Virus record (IMG/VR): IMGVR_UViG_3300047673_000348
Location: 1 to 47,974 of that record
DNA length: 47,974 bases
Origin: a virus
Direction: 5' to 3' (one strand)
Made by a program: the position numbers and the translations under genes
The notes under the pieces: generated by a model
Told to the model about the DNA's origin: nothing
Databases searched by the model: none
Seen by the model: the letters and a program-made list of their open reading frames with translations, nothing else
In this document: one piece after another, positions 15,380-22,529 of the stretch
How positions within the stretch are numbered: the first letter of the stretch is position 1
Layout of the letters: each line of letters opens with the position of its first letter

Positions 15380-16053
15380 AGCTCCTCCTCGGTGCCGTTC
15401 GCGGCCGCGCGGATGTGCCCGATGCCCGCGAGGTACGCCCCATCGAAGTCGGGGCTCGTCGGTTGGGCGCGCACGGCACGCTCGATCCGGTCGCACTCGC
15501 GCAGCACCCGGACCAGGGCGGCGGATGCGGGCGGCTCCGGCTGCTCGGTGTCCAGGATGCCGGCGAGCGCGATCGCCAGGCCGACGTCTCCGCCCGGGCG
15601 GTCCCGCCACATGACCGTCGCCTCGGTGATCGCCTGGATTCGCTTCTCGGCGGCCTCGGCGCGCGCTTCGGCCTGCTGCCGCGCTTCGTGCGGTGTCAGT
15701 ACCCCGGGCCCGTGCCGCTGCACGACGAGGGTGTACAGCTCCGGCGACTCCGCGACCTTGACGTCCATCTCCAGCCGCGTCTCGGTGTAGTTCGTGGCGT
15801 CGCCGAGCATCGACCGGGCGGCGGCCACCCAGTGGGCGAGGAGGTCGCGGGCGGATGCGATGTCCATCTCGACGCCGTTGCGGAAGTCCATGGATCGAAT
15901 GCCCGTCTCGGCCAGTTGCTTGTCGATCCAATGTTCGGCAGCGGCTTCGGCGAGTACGGCCTCGACGACGGGCCGCAGATCCCCGACGGGGCGGTAGTCG
16001 TCGAGTGCGGCTGCGGCGACCTCAGTGAGGGCGGTGAGCGGGTCATCGGGCAT
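15376..16053 (-). CDS. Hypothetical helical protein (225 aa), minus strand
   Basis: ATG 16053 is chosen because GGAGG lies 8 nt upstream on the minus strand; ATG 16059 would leave a spacer of only two bases. The product is helical, with a coiled-coil stretch (ARQQAEARAEAAEKRIQAIT) and a C-terminal helix LVRVLRECDRIERAVRAQ. No metal or membrane motif. The frame stays open far upstream across other genes, which is an artefact of high GC. Family not recognised. Confidence 0.6.
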   Translation of the reverse strand: MPDDPLTALTEVAAAALDDYRPVGDLRPVVEAVLAEAAAEHWIDKQLAETGIRSMDFRNGVEMDIASARDLLAHWVAAARSMLGDATNYTETRLEMDVKVAESPELYTLVVQRHGPGVLTPHEARQQAEARAEAAEKRIQAITEATVMWRDRPGGDVGLAIALAGILDTEQPEPPASAALVRVLRECDRIERAVRAQPTSPDFDGAYLAGIGHIRAAANGTEEEL

Positions 16054-16185
16054 GGTCATTTCCTCCAGGTATGTGATGGTTCTAGTGTCCCGCGAACCGC
16101 CCCCGCGCGCACCCCTGTTGACGGCATCGGTGCAGGTCGGCGGGGTGATGACGGTCACGCGGAAGGGTGTTCGGGGCGGGGCCAC

Positions 16186-16191
16186 TAGGCT
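16186..16191 (+). promoter_or_regulatory. -10 element of a probable leaderless transcript
   Basis: TAGGCT ends 6 bases before the ATG at 16198, which has no Shine-Dalgarno. A TANNNT box 6-7 bp before a start codon is the signature of leaderless mRNAs in actinobacteria. No convincing -35 is visible. Confidence 0.45.
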
Positions 16192-16197
16192 GCCGCG

Positions 16198-16449
16198 ATG
16201 ACGATCAGCGAGAAGCAGTTGAAGATGCCCTACGCCACCGCCGCCCGCGACCGAGCCGAGGCCGGCGGGACCATCTTCGTGTGGCGCGCCCTCGTGCCCG
16301 CCAAGGAACGCCACGAGATGACCGGGCTCGCCGACACCATCGAGGCCATCGAGCACCACGGGTGGCGGCTGGAGCAGGCATGGCCCGGCGGCATGGACTC
16401 GACGCTGCAAGGGGCGTGGCTGCTGATGTTCCGGCGGGTCGGGGCGTAG
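16198..16449 (+). CDS. Hypothetical protein (83 aa), probably leaderless
   Basis: Soluble alpha/beta product with TIFVWRALVPAKERHEMTGL and a C-terminal GWRLEQAWPGG ... WLLMFRRV. It stands alone between divergent genes, with a -10 box immediately before the ATG. Family not recognised. Confidence 0.6.
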   Translation: MTISEKQLKMPYATAARDRAEAGGTIFVWRALVPAKERHEMTGLADTIEAIEHHGWRLEQAWPGGMDSTLQGAWLLMFRRVGA

Positions 16450-16533
16450 GCCATGGCCGGTTCGCGTCCTTGTGGGTAGAAGATCCCTGCCCGGATCCTC
16501 GACGGCAGCGATGCCAATCGGAGGGGGACCCGA

Positions 16534-17406
16534 GTGCCGTTCGTCAGCAACGACGTGCTGCAGCAACTCTTGATCGAGTTCGGCAAGTTCCAGCAACGCC
16601 TCGACGATCAGCAAGAGGCCATCAGGCAACTCGCCCAGACGAACAGCGCCGCCGTCGCCGCCAACCTCAACGAGACGCGCGACATCGTCAGCACCGAACT
16701 CGCCGCCGTCCGCGACACCCTCCGGGGGTTCGACCGGACCAATGGCGACGCCGCGGCCGGCCACCTCAGCGAAGCCCGGGAGGTGGCCCGTCGGGCACTG
16801 GCCGAGCAGCGCGACCTCAACGCTGCGAACCTGGTCGCCACGGTGGCCGCCATCCGCGACGACATCGCGCACCTCACCCGTCCAGCGCAGGAAGCTCCAG
16901 CAGAGGCCGTCAGCGTGCCCACGGCGGTACCGGAGGCACCCGAGGCAGACGAGGGCCACAGCGACCTCCTGCGCGCCGCAGCAGGCATCTCCGCCGCCAC
17001 CCTCAACGTCCACCGCGACACGTGGGCGTTCCTCGTCGAGCACGCCGGCCAGGACCGGCACTTCCATATCCCCGGCGAAGTCATCGCCGACGGCGGCACC
17101 GTGCGGGTCGACGTGTCCGGGCCCAGCCTCGTCGCCGCCCTCATCACCCTTCGCGCCGTCCACACGGCACCCGCCGCCGACCCGGGCACGGCGGCCATCG
17201 CCCGGCAGTTGTACGACCGCATCGCCGGCACCGTCAACGCCGCAACCGAACCGGCCGCTATCGGCAGCGAGCCCGAGGCCGAGCCGGCCGCCGACACCGA
17301 GTCCGCCGTTGCCGAGCCTGATGGTCAGCCCGAACCCGCTCCAGCCGAGACCGCGGACCCGGCCGAGCCCGAAGACGCCGACGGGGCGGCGGAGGACCAG
17401 ACCTGA
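16534..17406 (+). CDS. Coiled-coil protein with acidic C-terminal tail (290 aa)
   Basis: Residues 5-115 form a long helix/coiled coil (LLIEFGKFQQRLDDQQEAIR and following heptads), then a Pro/Ala/Glu linker. A folded helix-strand segment lies at about 145-225 (AGISAATLNVHRDTWAFLVE), and an acidic proline/alanine-rich tail of 60 residues ends the protein. No signal peptide. GTG 16534 follows GGAGGGGG. It may be a scaffolding or membrane-associated structural protein, but I recognise no family. Ends at a strong bidirectional terminator. Confidence 0.65.
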   Translation: MPFVSNDVLQQLLIEFGKFQQRLDDQQEAIRQLAQTNSAAVAANLNETRDIVSTELAAVRDTLRGFDRTNGDAAAGHLSEAREVARRALAEQRDLNAANLVATVAAIRDDIAHLTRPAQEAPAEAVSVPTAVPEAPEADEGHSDLLRAAAGISAATLNVHRDTWAFLVEHAGQDRHFHIPGEVIADGGTVRVDVSGPSLVAALITLRAVHTAPAADPGTAAIARQLYDRIAGTVNAATEPAAIGSEPEAEPAADTESAVAEPDGQPEPAPAETADPAEPEDADGAAEDQT

Positions 17407-17419
17407 TCCAGCCAAGGTG

Positions 17420-17446
17420 CCGCCCCCGCCCAGTCGGCGGGGGCGG
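17420..17446. terminator. Bidirectional terminator, 11-bp stem
   Basis: CCGCCCCCGCC, loop CAGTC, GGCGGGGGCGG, perfect 11-bp stem between two convergent genes (stops at 17406 plus, 17460 minus), followed by CTTCGCTTTG on the plus strand. Confidence 0.75.
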
Positions 17447-17459
17447 CTTCGCTTTGCGC

Positions 17460-18266
17460 TCACCTCGGAAACCGCCGCATCCACACGGGGATGCCCACTG
17501 CGGGCTTATCGATCTTGTAGTAGTGCCGCAATCCGTACATGAAGCTCAGCTCGTCAACGGAGCGCACCGAGTACTCCTCCTTGATGGCCCTCGGGTCACT
17601 GGCCTTCAACTGAGCCAGGGCGCGGCGCCGCGCATCCCTGTACTTCGTCGGCCGTCGGTCCTCGAACTGCAGCAGCAGCCGGCGAAGCCGGTCTTCGTCG
17701 AGCTTCCGCGCCGCCTCGTACAGGTCGGCGAGTTCCGGCGGCAAATCGTTCGCGCCCGCGTGCTGGCCCGCACGAGCGGCAGCGAGTGCGGTGGAATCTT
17801 TGCCCGCTTCTTCTTGCTGCAGGTTCGTCTTGTTAAACCCCGTGTTGTTAAAGAGTTCCTGACCCTCGGGACTACTGAAGTCTGGAGGTACTGAGCCCTG
17901 GAACTCCTGGGAATCCGTACCTCCGGGCTGACCTGCGAAGATGGGCTGATCGCAGATGTACGTCTCCGTCCGCCACTTCTGCTCTCCCGGCTGGGCGTCC
18001 TTGACCTCGATCCGCTCGTGCTTGAGGTAGCCCTTCTTCTCCAGTTCCTGCATCGACTTCCGCATGGCGTCCCGGCCCTCGACGTCCGGATCTCCGGCGC
18101 GCTTGGCCGCATCCATGAGCATCTTGAACGTCATGTGGTAGCCGTCGGGGTAGCTGAGGAGGTCGACGAGCAGGCCTTTGGCGCGCCAACTCAGCCGGCG
18201 GTGCTGTGCGGTGGTGTTCGCCACCGGCACCCAGCCTTCGTCCGGCCTTGTCCGTATGGTCCTCAC
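17460..18266 (-). CDS. Winged-helix DNA-binding protein (268 aa), minus strand
   Basis: Residues about 20-90 form a helix-turn-helix/winged-helix module (RLSWRAKGLLVDLLSYPDGY, DAMRKSMQELEKKGYLKHER) seen in replication-initiator-like and regulator proteins of Streptomyces plasmids and prophages. A Gln/Glu/Pro linker follows, then a C-terminal domain rich in Arg and aromatic residues. GTG 18266 is chosen because GGTGGAG lies just upstream and the HTH begins soon after; the frame remains open further upstream. It could be a second replication protein or a regulator; the fold resemblance to the 1438-2358 initiator N-terminus is general only. Confidence 0.7.
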   Translation of the reverse strand: MRTIRTRPDEGWVPVANTTAQHRRLSWRAKGLLVDLLSYPDGYHMTFKMLMDAAKRAGDPDVEGRDAMRKSMQELEKKGYLKHERIEVKDAQPGEQKWRTETYICDQPIFAGQPGGTDSQEFQGSVPPDFSSPEGQELFNNTGFNKTNLQQEEAGKDSTALAAARAGQHAGANDLPPELADLYEAARKLDEDRLRRLLLQFEDRRPTKYRDARRRALAQLKASDPRAIKEEYSVRSVDELSFMYGLRHYYKIDKPAVGIPVWMRRFPR

Positions 18267-18362
18267 TGGGCTCCACCTGCCGTCTGGCGGGTGCGGGCGC
18301 AGCCATGTACTTTCAAAGGGAACCTCGTTGGATCTGGCGGGCCACAAACCCGCTGATTCCGA

Positions 18363-18392
18363 AACGGCCGGGCCTCCTACAGCCCGGCCGTT
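18363..18392 (-). terminator. 11-bp hairpin terminator
   Basis: AACGGCCGGGC, 8-base loop, GCCCGGCCGTT: perfect 11-bp stem past the minus-strand gene ending at 18404, isolating it from the winged-helix gene. Confidence 0.7.
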
Positions 18393-18403
18393 CGCATGTC
18401 TGG

Positions 18404-18685
18404 CTACGCCTTGGGCAGCGTGATGTACCCAGCGGCTTCCACCTCGGCCAGAAGCTCGTCCAGGTCTTCCGGCTCGCCTCCCCGGGCGCGGCGCTTCATC
18501 TCCGCAGCCTTGGCAGCGTCGAGGTCGAAGTCACCCTTGCGGGCGATCAGTTCGACCAGGAGGGCGCGGCTGGCCATCGACATTCGATGGTTGCGCAGGA
18601 TGGCGTTCGGGATGCCGACATGGCCCTCCTCGACCTCGTCCTGCGGTACGCCCTCGAAGCACGCGGGGCTCAAGATGATCTGCAC
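18404..18685 (-). CDS. Small hypothetical protein (93 aa), minus strand
   Basis: GTG 18685 is preceded by AAAGGAA at a good distance. The product has MQIILSPACFEGVPQDEVEE, then HVGIPNAILRNHRMSMASRA and an acidic helical C-terminus. It lies between two strong hairpins, so it is probably a single-gene unit. Family not recognised. Confidence 0.65.
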   Translation of the reverse strand: MQIILSPACFEGVPQDEVEEGHVGIPNAILRNHRMSMASRALLVELIARKGDFDLDAAKAAEMKRRARGGEPEDLDELLAEVEAAGYITLPKA

Positions 18686-18714
18686 GTTGGTTCCTTTCGG
18701 TCGTCACTGTGAGA

Positions 18715-18746
18715 ACGACCGGGCAGGCCGAAACCCGCCCGGTCGT
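18715..18746 (-). terminator. 10-bp hairpin terminator
   Basis: ACGACCGGGC, 12-base loop, GCCCGGTCGT: perfect stem between the stop of the 18766-19125 gene and the start of the next minus-strand gene. Confidence 0.65.
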
Positions 18747-18765
18747 GGGGTTGTTCAGGGGTGAA

Positions 18766-19125
18766 TCAGGCCATCTGGCGAAGCAGAACGCGCGCGGCGG
18801 TGAGGGTTGCCTCCAGTTGGGCGACAAAGATCTCGGCCTCGTCGCGGCCCATCTCCACGCCGGCCTCCCCGACCACATACAGCCGGGTGTCGCCAGTGCC
18901 CCGCCCCTCGTCCAGACGGAAGAGTTCCATGCGCATCAGCGCGTCGTCACCGGCCACGAGCGACCGCGGGTTCGACAGGCGGTACTCCGGCGACCAGTGC
19001 GCCGACAAGGCATCCACGTGGCGCTCACGGCACCACGACGGGCAGGGGATGGGGCGGGGCAGTGGGGTGACGGCTGCCACGGGGGCGGCGGTGAGGGTAG
19101 ATACACCTTCGGTACGCTGGGGCAT
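18766..19125 (-). CDS. DUF6907-like protein (119 aa), minus strand
   Basis: An N-terminal metal motif C28-P-S-W-C32-x3-H36 is followed by an H/W-containing strand region, MRMELFRLDEGRGTG and a C-terminal DEAEIFVAQLEATLTAARVL. This matches the pattern I know as DUF6907, small zinc proteins frequent in Streptomyces mobile elements. ATG 19125 has AAAGGAGCTC just upstream. No activity is known. Confidence 0.65.
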   Translation of the reverse strand: MPQRTEGVSTLTAAPVAAVTPLPRPIPCPSWCRERHVDALSAHWSPEYRLSNPRSLVAGDDALMRMELFRLDEGRGTGDTRLYVVGEAGVEMGRDEAEIFVAQLEATLTAARVLLRQMA

Positions 19126-19185
19126 GAGAGCTCCTTCTTTGAGGATGGGGATTCTCGGATCAGCGGCGGGAACCGCTGGTTACTG

Positions 19186-19213
19186 CGGCCGGGGTGTTTG
19201 CGCACTCCGGCCG
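19186..19213 (-). terminator. 11-bp hairpin after the PP2C-like gene
   Basis: CGGCCGGGGTG, loop TTTGCG, CACTCCGGCCG (one G-U pair) lies 11 bases past the stop of the phosphatase-like gene on the minus strand. Confidence 0.6.
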
Positions 19214-19223
19214 TTCTGCTGCC

Positions 19224-20051
19224 TCAGATGAAGCGACAGAAGGCTGCTGTGGCGTCGTCGTAGGTCTTCGTCCGAGGCCATTTCGTGCAGGTCGGATCTT
19301 CGTCCTCGGCGGCCCGAACCTGCCGGATCAGTTCGGCCGGCCCGTGGAGATCGAGGGTGTCGAGCAGCTCACCCCAGGTGGCGAGGCCGAAGTCGTGCAG
19401 GCGAGTCGCGCCGTCAGTGAGGACCGCTGCACGCCGGATGTGGCGGACGCGGCCGGTCACGGCGTGCGACGCGGCCTCCGGGTCGGTTGAGGCGATCCAG
19501 TACCCGCCGGGGACGTTCCGGGCCGCGCGCCGTTCGGCGATCATCGCCCGGCGCCGCTCCGCGTGGTTCGCGTCGCTGGTGGCGGTGGCCAGGACTACCT
19601 CCGCCAGCTCGACGGCCGTCGCATCCACGCGCGAATCCTGGATGACCTGCATGCCCTGGAGGGTGTCCAGGATGACCGCCGAGTCCGACAGGACCAGGTA
19701 TTCCACTAGCCCGAACGACCGCAGGATGGCCACGGTGGAGGCCGGCGTGCCCGGGTGGGTGAGGTCGCAGGTGTCGGCGTGCAGGGCGCTCACCTCCGCG
19801 ATGGTCTCGGCCAGCAGGTCGGCGAGCGGGGTACGGTCCTGCGCCTCGGTGCCGACCTTCACCAGCAGGCGCGTCCCCAACTGCTGCACGTACCAAGGCG
19901 TGCCGTGCGCGCACCCCGTCTCCATGCCCGCCGGGACGGAGACGCCGTCGAGGACAACCACGGCGTGCGCCGTGGCGGCCACGAAGTCCTCGCCCAAGAG
20001 TCGGCCACCGCGAGGGCTGGGGCGGGTCGCGAACTGAATATCTTTGAACAT
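19224..20051 (-). CDS. PP2C-like protein phosphatase (275 aa), minus strand
   Basis: The visible signature fits a metal-dependent PP2C/PPM phosphatase: G20-E-D22 and VVLD35-G36-V near the N-terminus, LVLSDS in the middle (about residue 125), VLTDGATR (about 222) and a C-terminal DDATAAF. The spacing and order of these Asp motifs match the family, and length is near the 240-260 residue core. ATG 20051 is selected by GGGAG six bases upstream. It lies two bases from the end of the HTH gene, so the two form an operon. Substrate unknown; Ser/Thr-phosphorylated host or element proteins are the expected target type. Confidence 0.75.
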   Translation of the reverse strand: MFKDIQFATRPSPRGGRLLGEDFVAATAHAVVVLDGVSVPAGMETGCAHGTPWYVQQLGTRLLVKVGTEAQDRTPLADLLAETIAEVSALHADTCDLTHPGTPASTVAILRSFGLVEYLVLSDSAVILDTLQGMQVIQDSRVDATAVELAEVVLATATSDANHAERRRAMIAERRAARNVPGGYWIASTDPEAASHAVTGRVRHIRRAAVLTDGATRLHDFGLATWGELLDTLDLHGPAELIRQVRAAEDEDPTCTKWPRTKTYDDATAAFCRFI

Positions 20052-20053
20052 CC

Positions 20054-20884
20054 TCAGCTCCCGTGGCGATAGATCGGCGAGATCAGGCTGGCTGACGTGA
20101 CACGCAGAGACTCGGCGTCGTAGGTGCATTCGACGAGGGCAGAGAAGCGCTTCGTCTTGACCTCGCGATACAGGTCCGGCAGTGACGTTTCGAGGTAGGT
20201 CACCGCTCCCTGAGTGCCAGTGGCGTGAATCCCCGCGCAGATAAGGAACGTGCCGCGACCGTCGGGGCGGGGCAGTCGGCCGATGTAGCCGATGTCGCGT
20301 GGCTCCCCGTCGTCGCGGAGTGCCCGGTAGTCCACACCGGCGGTGTGGTCGCGCACGTACCAGAGCCCGGCATCGTCCTTGTGGAAGCGCAGGTGTGGGT
20401 CGCCGTCGAGGATCTGGCCGACAAGGGGGAAGAGGCGCGGCCCGGCCAGGATGACCAGGTTCTCCTTGTTGAGCTCGACGATCCCAGGTGGCGGGACGTA
20501 CTCCTCCGTGGAACTCAGTTGGTAGTCGGAGGCCAGTTTGCCCAATCGGTTCGCGGCGATGGTCGTTTCCTGTGCGACTACCGGTCGCCCCCTGCCCTCC
20601 TCGCGCTTCTGCCCGATGACGATCGTCAACAGGCCGTCGCCAAGGAATGCCCGCTCGGGGGACGGGCCCGTCTTGAGGAGTTGACCAATACGCCCACGGG
20701 TGACGCCGAGCAGCTCGGCAACCTCTGTCTGCTTCATGCCTTGCGTGAGTTCAGCCAGGGCCTCGCGGCGAATGCGGGCAAGCTCATCGATCACACCCTG
20801 GCGCACAACCATCAGGCTTATGGCCTTCTTGGCGCGCTTCAGGGGATCGGGCTCGTCGCGCAAGGCCCTGACTTCGGGGTCCAA
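20054..20884 (-). CDS. HTH protein with unrecognised sensor-like domain (276 aa), minus strand
   Basis: Residues 35-80 contain a helix-turn-helix (MKQTEVAELLGVTRGRIGQL), the rest an alpha/beta domain with NLVILAGPRLFPLV, DIGYIGRLPRPDGRGTFLIC and AGIHATGTQGAVTYLE, a pattern suggestive of a small-molecule or protein-sensing fold that I cannot name. TTG 20884 is chosen because GAGGAG (minus strand, 20891-20896) precedes it and the probable promoter -10 (20916-20921) lies upstream; longer TTG starts would fall before the transcription start. It is followed immediately by the PP2C-like gene, so it probably acts with it. Confidence 0.7.
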   Translation of the reverse strand: MDPEVRALRDEPDPLKRAKKAISLMVVRQGVIDELARIRREALAELTQGMKQTEVAELLGVTRGRIGQLLKTGPSPERAFLGDGLLTIVIGQKREEGRGRPVVAQETTIAANRLGKLASDYQLSSTEEYVPPPGIVELNKENLVILAGPRLFPLVGQILDGDPHLRFHKDDAGLWYVRDHTAGVDYRALRDDGEPRDIGYIGRLPRPDGRGTFLICAGIHATGTQGAVTYLETSLPDLYREVKTKRFSALVECTYDAESLRVTSASLISPIYRHGS

Positions 20885-20915
20885 CTTCTTCTCCTCGGTT
20901 GGTGGTTGACATGAC

Positions 20916-20921
20916 GTTATA
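20916..20921 (-). promoter_or_regulatory. Candidate -10 (TATAAC) for the HTH-PP2C operon
   Basis: On the minus strand TATAAC is a near-consensus -10 in otherwise GC-rich DNA, with CTGTAC/TGTACA 15-18 bp upstream and a GACC-5-GGTC inverted repeat (20923-20935) between them that could be an operator. Confidence 0.5.
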
Positions 20922-20977
20922 GGACCTCTACGGTCTTGTACAGTCCCCCTCGACAGATGCCGAGGGAATAACAAAAC

Positions 20978-21011
20978 GGCCTCGTCGGGTGTCTCACCAC
21001 CCGACGAGGCC
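20978..21011. terminator. 14-bp hairpin with TCTCAC loop (first of a tandem pair)
   Basis: GGCCTCGTCGGGTG, loop TCTCAC, CACCCGACGAGGCC: perfect 14-bp stem in the gap between the divergent HTH gene and the transfer operon. It shares its loop and top base pairs with the next hairpin. Confidence 0.65.
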
Positions 21012-21018
21012 TAGGGGT

Positions 21019-21046
21019 CCGGCTCGGTGTCTCACCACCGAGCCGG
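21019..21046. terminator. 11-bp hairpin with TCTCAC loop (second of a tandem pair)
   Basis: CCGGCTCGGTG, loop TCTCAC, CACCGAGCCGG: perfect 11-bp stem 8 bp after the first hairpin and 36 bp before the ATG at 21082. Confidence 0.6.
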
Positions 21047-21081
21047 CCAGCCAGCCACCTGCCAGTAACAGGGAGCCAGCA

Positions 21082-21240
21082 ATGCCGAATGCTATCGGTG
21101 CACCCGTAACGGTGCCCACCACCCCCACGAAGCCGAGCCCTGCGCCGGCCAGTCCCATCGTCGTAGCCTCGGGCCTTTCCGTCTCGGGTCTCGCGGCCCT
21201 CCAGCGGCTCCTCGTCGCGACGGACCGGTGGTCGCAGTGA
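21082..21240 (+). CDS. Small Pro/Ala-rich protein (52 aa)
   Basis: ATG 21082 follows AGGGAG. The product begins with a proline/threonine-rich segment and ends in a hydrophobic-to-amphipathic helix (SGLSVSGLAALQRLLVATDR). First gene of the coupled spd-like run leading to traB; its stop overlaps the next GTG. Function unknown. Confidence 0.55.
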   Translation: MPNAIGAPVTVPTTPTKPSPAPASPIVVASGLSVSGLAALQRLLVATDRWSQ

Positions 21241-21455
21241 CCACCTTCGCCATGAGCCGCGCGGACATCGAGGCCCATGAGGCTGCCAGCTACGTCCGCC
21301 CGCTCCCGAAGCGTGTCCCGGGTGAGGCCAAGAAGGCCAGCGAGGTCGAGGACGCCTACCTGGAGCGCGCGGAGCAGATCGCCGCCAAGCTCGCCACCTG
21401 GGTCGCCTACGACCGCAGCAGCTACGAGCTCGCCGCCGGTGGTGAGGAGCTGTGA
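21237..21455 (+). CDS. Small helical protein (72 aa)
   Basis: GTG 21237 overlaps the preceding stop. Charged helical product with EDAYLERAEQIAAKLATWVA. Stop overlaps the next GTG. Part of the coupled run before the transfer genes; family not recognised. Confidence 0.6.
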   Translation: MTTFAMSRADIEAHEAASYVRPLPKRVPGEAKKASEVEDAYLERAEQIAAKLATWVAYDRSSYELAAGGEEL

Positions 21456-21700
21456 GCGCCGCGACCGAGCAGCCCACCGCCCAGGACTCGCAGGCCGTGG
21501 AGTACCACTACATCATCTCGATCCAGGCCCGTGGCGGGGCCTCGACCGTCCGCGACGGCTTCCTGACGGTCCCGTCCGGGAGTACGCGAGCGGAGTGCTA
21601 CAGGTTCCTGAACAAGCAGTTGCTGGAGGAGTTCGGAACCTTCAGCCTCCTGTTCTTCTCGCTGGAGCCCAACCAACTCGCGGTGGGAGGCGTCCGGTGA
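21452..21700 (+). CDS. Small protein (82 aa)
   Basis: GTG 21452 overlaps the previous stop. Beta-rich product (VEYHYIISIQARGGASTVRD then FSLLFFSLEPNQLAVGG) with a central helix AECYRFLNKQLLEEFG. Coupled on both sides. Family not recognised. Confidence 0.6.
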   Translation: MSAATEQPTAQDSQAVEYHYIISIQARGGASTVRDGFLTVPSGSTRAECYRFLNKQLLEEFGTFSLLFFSLEPNQLAVGGVR

Positions 21701-21894
21701 CCGCCGACCTTCCGTCTCCGGCGTTCGCGGCCGAGGAGCAGAACCGTGCCAACGGTCTGGCCGCGCGGATCGTGGAGATCCAGGCCACGCCCGGTCACCC
21801 GTCGGCCGGGAGTGTCGGCCACTACCAGGCCGCCTACCAGGACGCGTCGGGGAACGCCGCCAAGCACGGCGAGCAGCCCGGGGGTGCGCGATGA
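21697..21894 (+). CDS. Small protein (65 aa)
   Basis: GTG 21697 overlaps the previous stop and the TGA overlaps the next ATG. Helical, Ala/Gly-rich product (AEEQNRANGLAARIVEIQAT; SVGHYQAAYQDASGNAAKHG). Function unknown. Confidence 0.55.
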   Translation: MTADLPSPAFAAEEQNRANGLAARIVEIQATPGHPSAGSVGHYQAAYQDASGNAAKHGEQPGGAR

Positions 21895-21986
21895 GTGGCC
21901 TCCCGCCGATCATCCCGGATCTGCCGCCGAGGTTCGCGTTCGCCAGGGCGCTGCGTCGACTGGCCGCCGCCGTGCGGGGGTGGTGA
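21891..21986 (+). CDS. Mini-protein (31 aa)
   Basis: ATG overlaps the previous stop (ATGA) and the TGA overlaps a GTG. The peptide has LPPIIPDLPPRF followed by a basic amphipathic helix. Supported only by the coupling on both sides. Confidence 0.4.
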   Translation: MSGLPPIIPDLPPRFAFARALRRLAAAVRGW

Positions 21987-22075
21987 CGGTGGCCGCCCTG
22001 ACCGACGCCGAGCGTGCCGAACTGTCCCGGAAGCTCGCCGAGGCCAACCGGCGCAGCGAGAACCGGCCGCGCTGA
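21983..22075 (+). CDS. Mini-protein (30 aa)
   Basis: GTG 21983 overlaps the previous stop; the stop shares a base with the next ATG (TGATG). The product is one charged helix (LTDAERAELSRKLAEANRRS). Supported by coupling and by its regular helix pattern. Confidence 0.45.
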   Translation: MTVAALTDAERAELSRKLAEANRRSENRPR

Positions 22076-22224
22076 TGGACCAGCCCCTCATCCACGACGC
22101 CGACAGCCCCGACGGCCGCCCGGCCACCGACGACGAACTCGCCGCGATCCTCGGCAGGTTCACGGCCGCCGACGGCACCAACTACCTCGACCTGTTCAAC
22201 GCCACCCGAGAGGACCAGCCGTGA
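22075..22224 (+). CDS. Small acidic protein (49 aa)
   Basis: ATG 22075 is coupled to the preceding stop. Acidic product with DDELAAILGRFTAADGTNYL. Stop overlaps the next GTG. Function unknown. Confidence 0.5.
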   Translation: MDQPLIHDADSPDGRPATDDELAAILGRFTAADGTNYLDLFNATREDQP

Positions 22225-22382
22225 TCCGCATCTTCCGCAAGGTCGCCGACATCCTCGGCGGCTACGAGCGCCTCACCTGCCCCCACTGCAACCTGCACAT
22301 CCGCTTCCGGGGCGTGGACGACGCCGAAGCCAAGCGCCTCCGGGCCTCCATGGCCGAGCACATCGAGCAGCACACCCACTAG
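22221..22382 (+). CDS. Small C2H2-like zinc protein (53 aa)
   Basis: Coupled GTG start. CPHC (residues about 20-23) is followed 25-30 residues later by HIEQH, giving a CxxC-H-H zinc finger. Small zinc proteins of this kind accompany spd genes in Streptomyces plasmids. Last of the coupled run before a structured gap. Confidence 0.6.
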   Translation: MIRIFRKVADILGGYERLTCPHCNLHIRFRGVDDAEAKRLRASMAEHIEQHTH

Positions 22383-22385
22383 ACC

Positions 22386-22480
22386 GCCGGGCTTGATGCG
22401 GACCACCGCTTCGACGACCCGCCAAGCCCGGCAAGAACCGCCGTCACCCCGGGGTGTTCCCCCGCGGCCCGGGGTGACGG
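22386..22480. other. Two tandem hairpins upstream of the spd-like membrane gene
   Basis: GCCGGGCTTG (22386-22395) pairs perfectly with CAAGCCCGGC (22423-22432) across a 27-base loop. CCGTCACCCCGGG (22441-22453) pairs with CCCGGGGTGACGG (22468-22480), a 13-bp stem. They fill most of the 147-bp gap between genes and may terminate or attenuate transcription into the transfer genes. Confidence 0.55.
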
Positions 22481-22529
22481 TGCACCACCCCACGCAGCAC
22501 GCCCGCCCCGACCACCGGAAGGAACCCCC

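Noticed and set aside
15376-17484. Very long minus-strand open frame (702 codons)
   Set aside because: Its upstream two-thirds lie opposite a well-formed plus-strand gene and a promoter gap, with glycine/valine-rich shadow composition and no domain; only the last 225 codons from ATG 16053 are supported by a Shine-Dalgarno.
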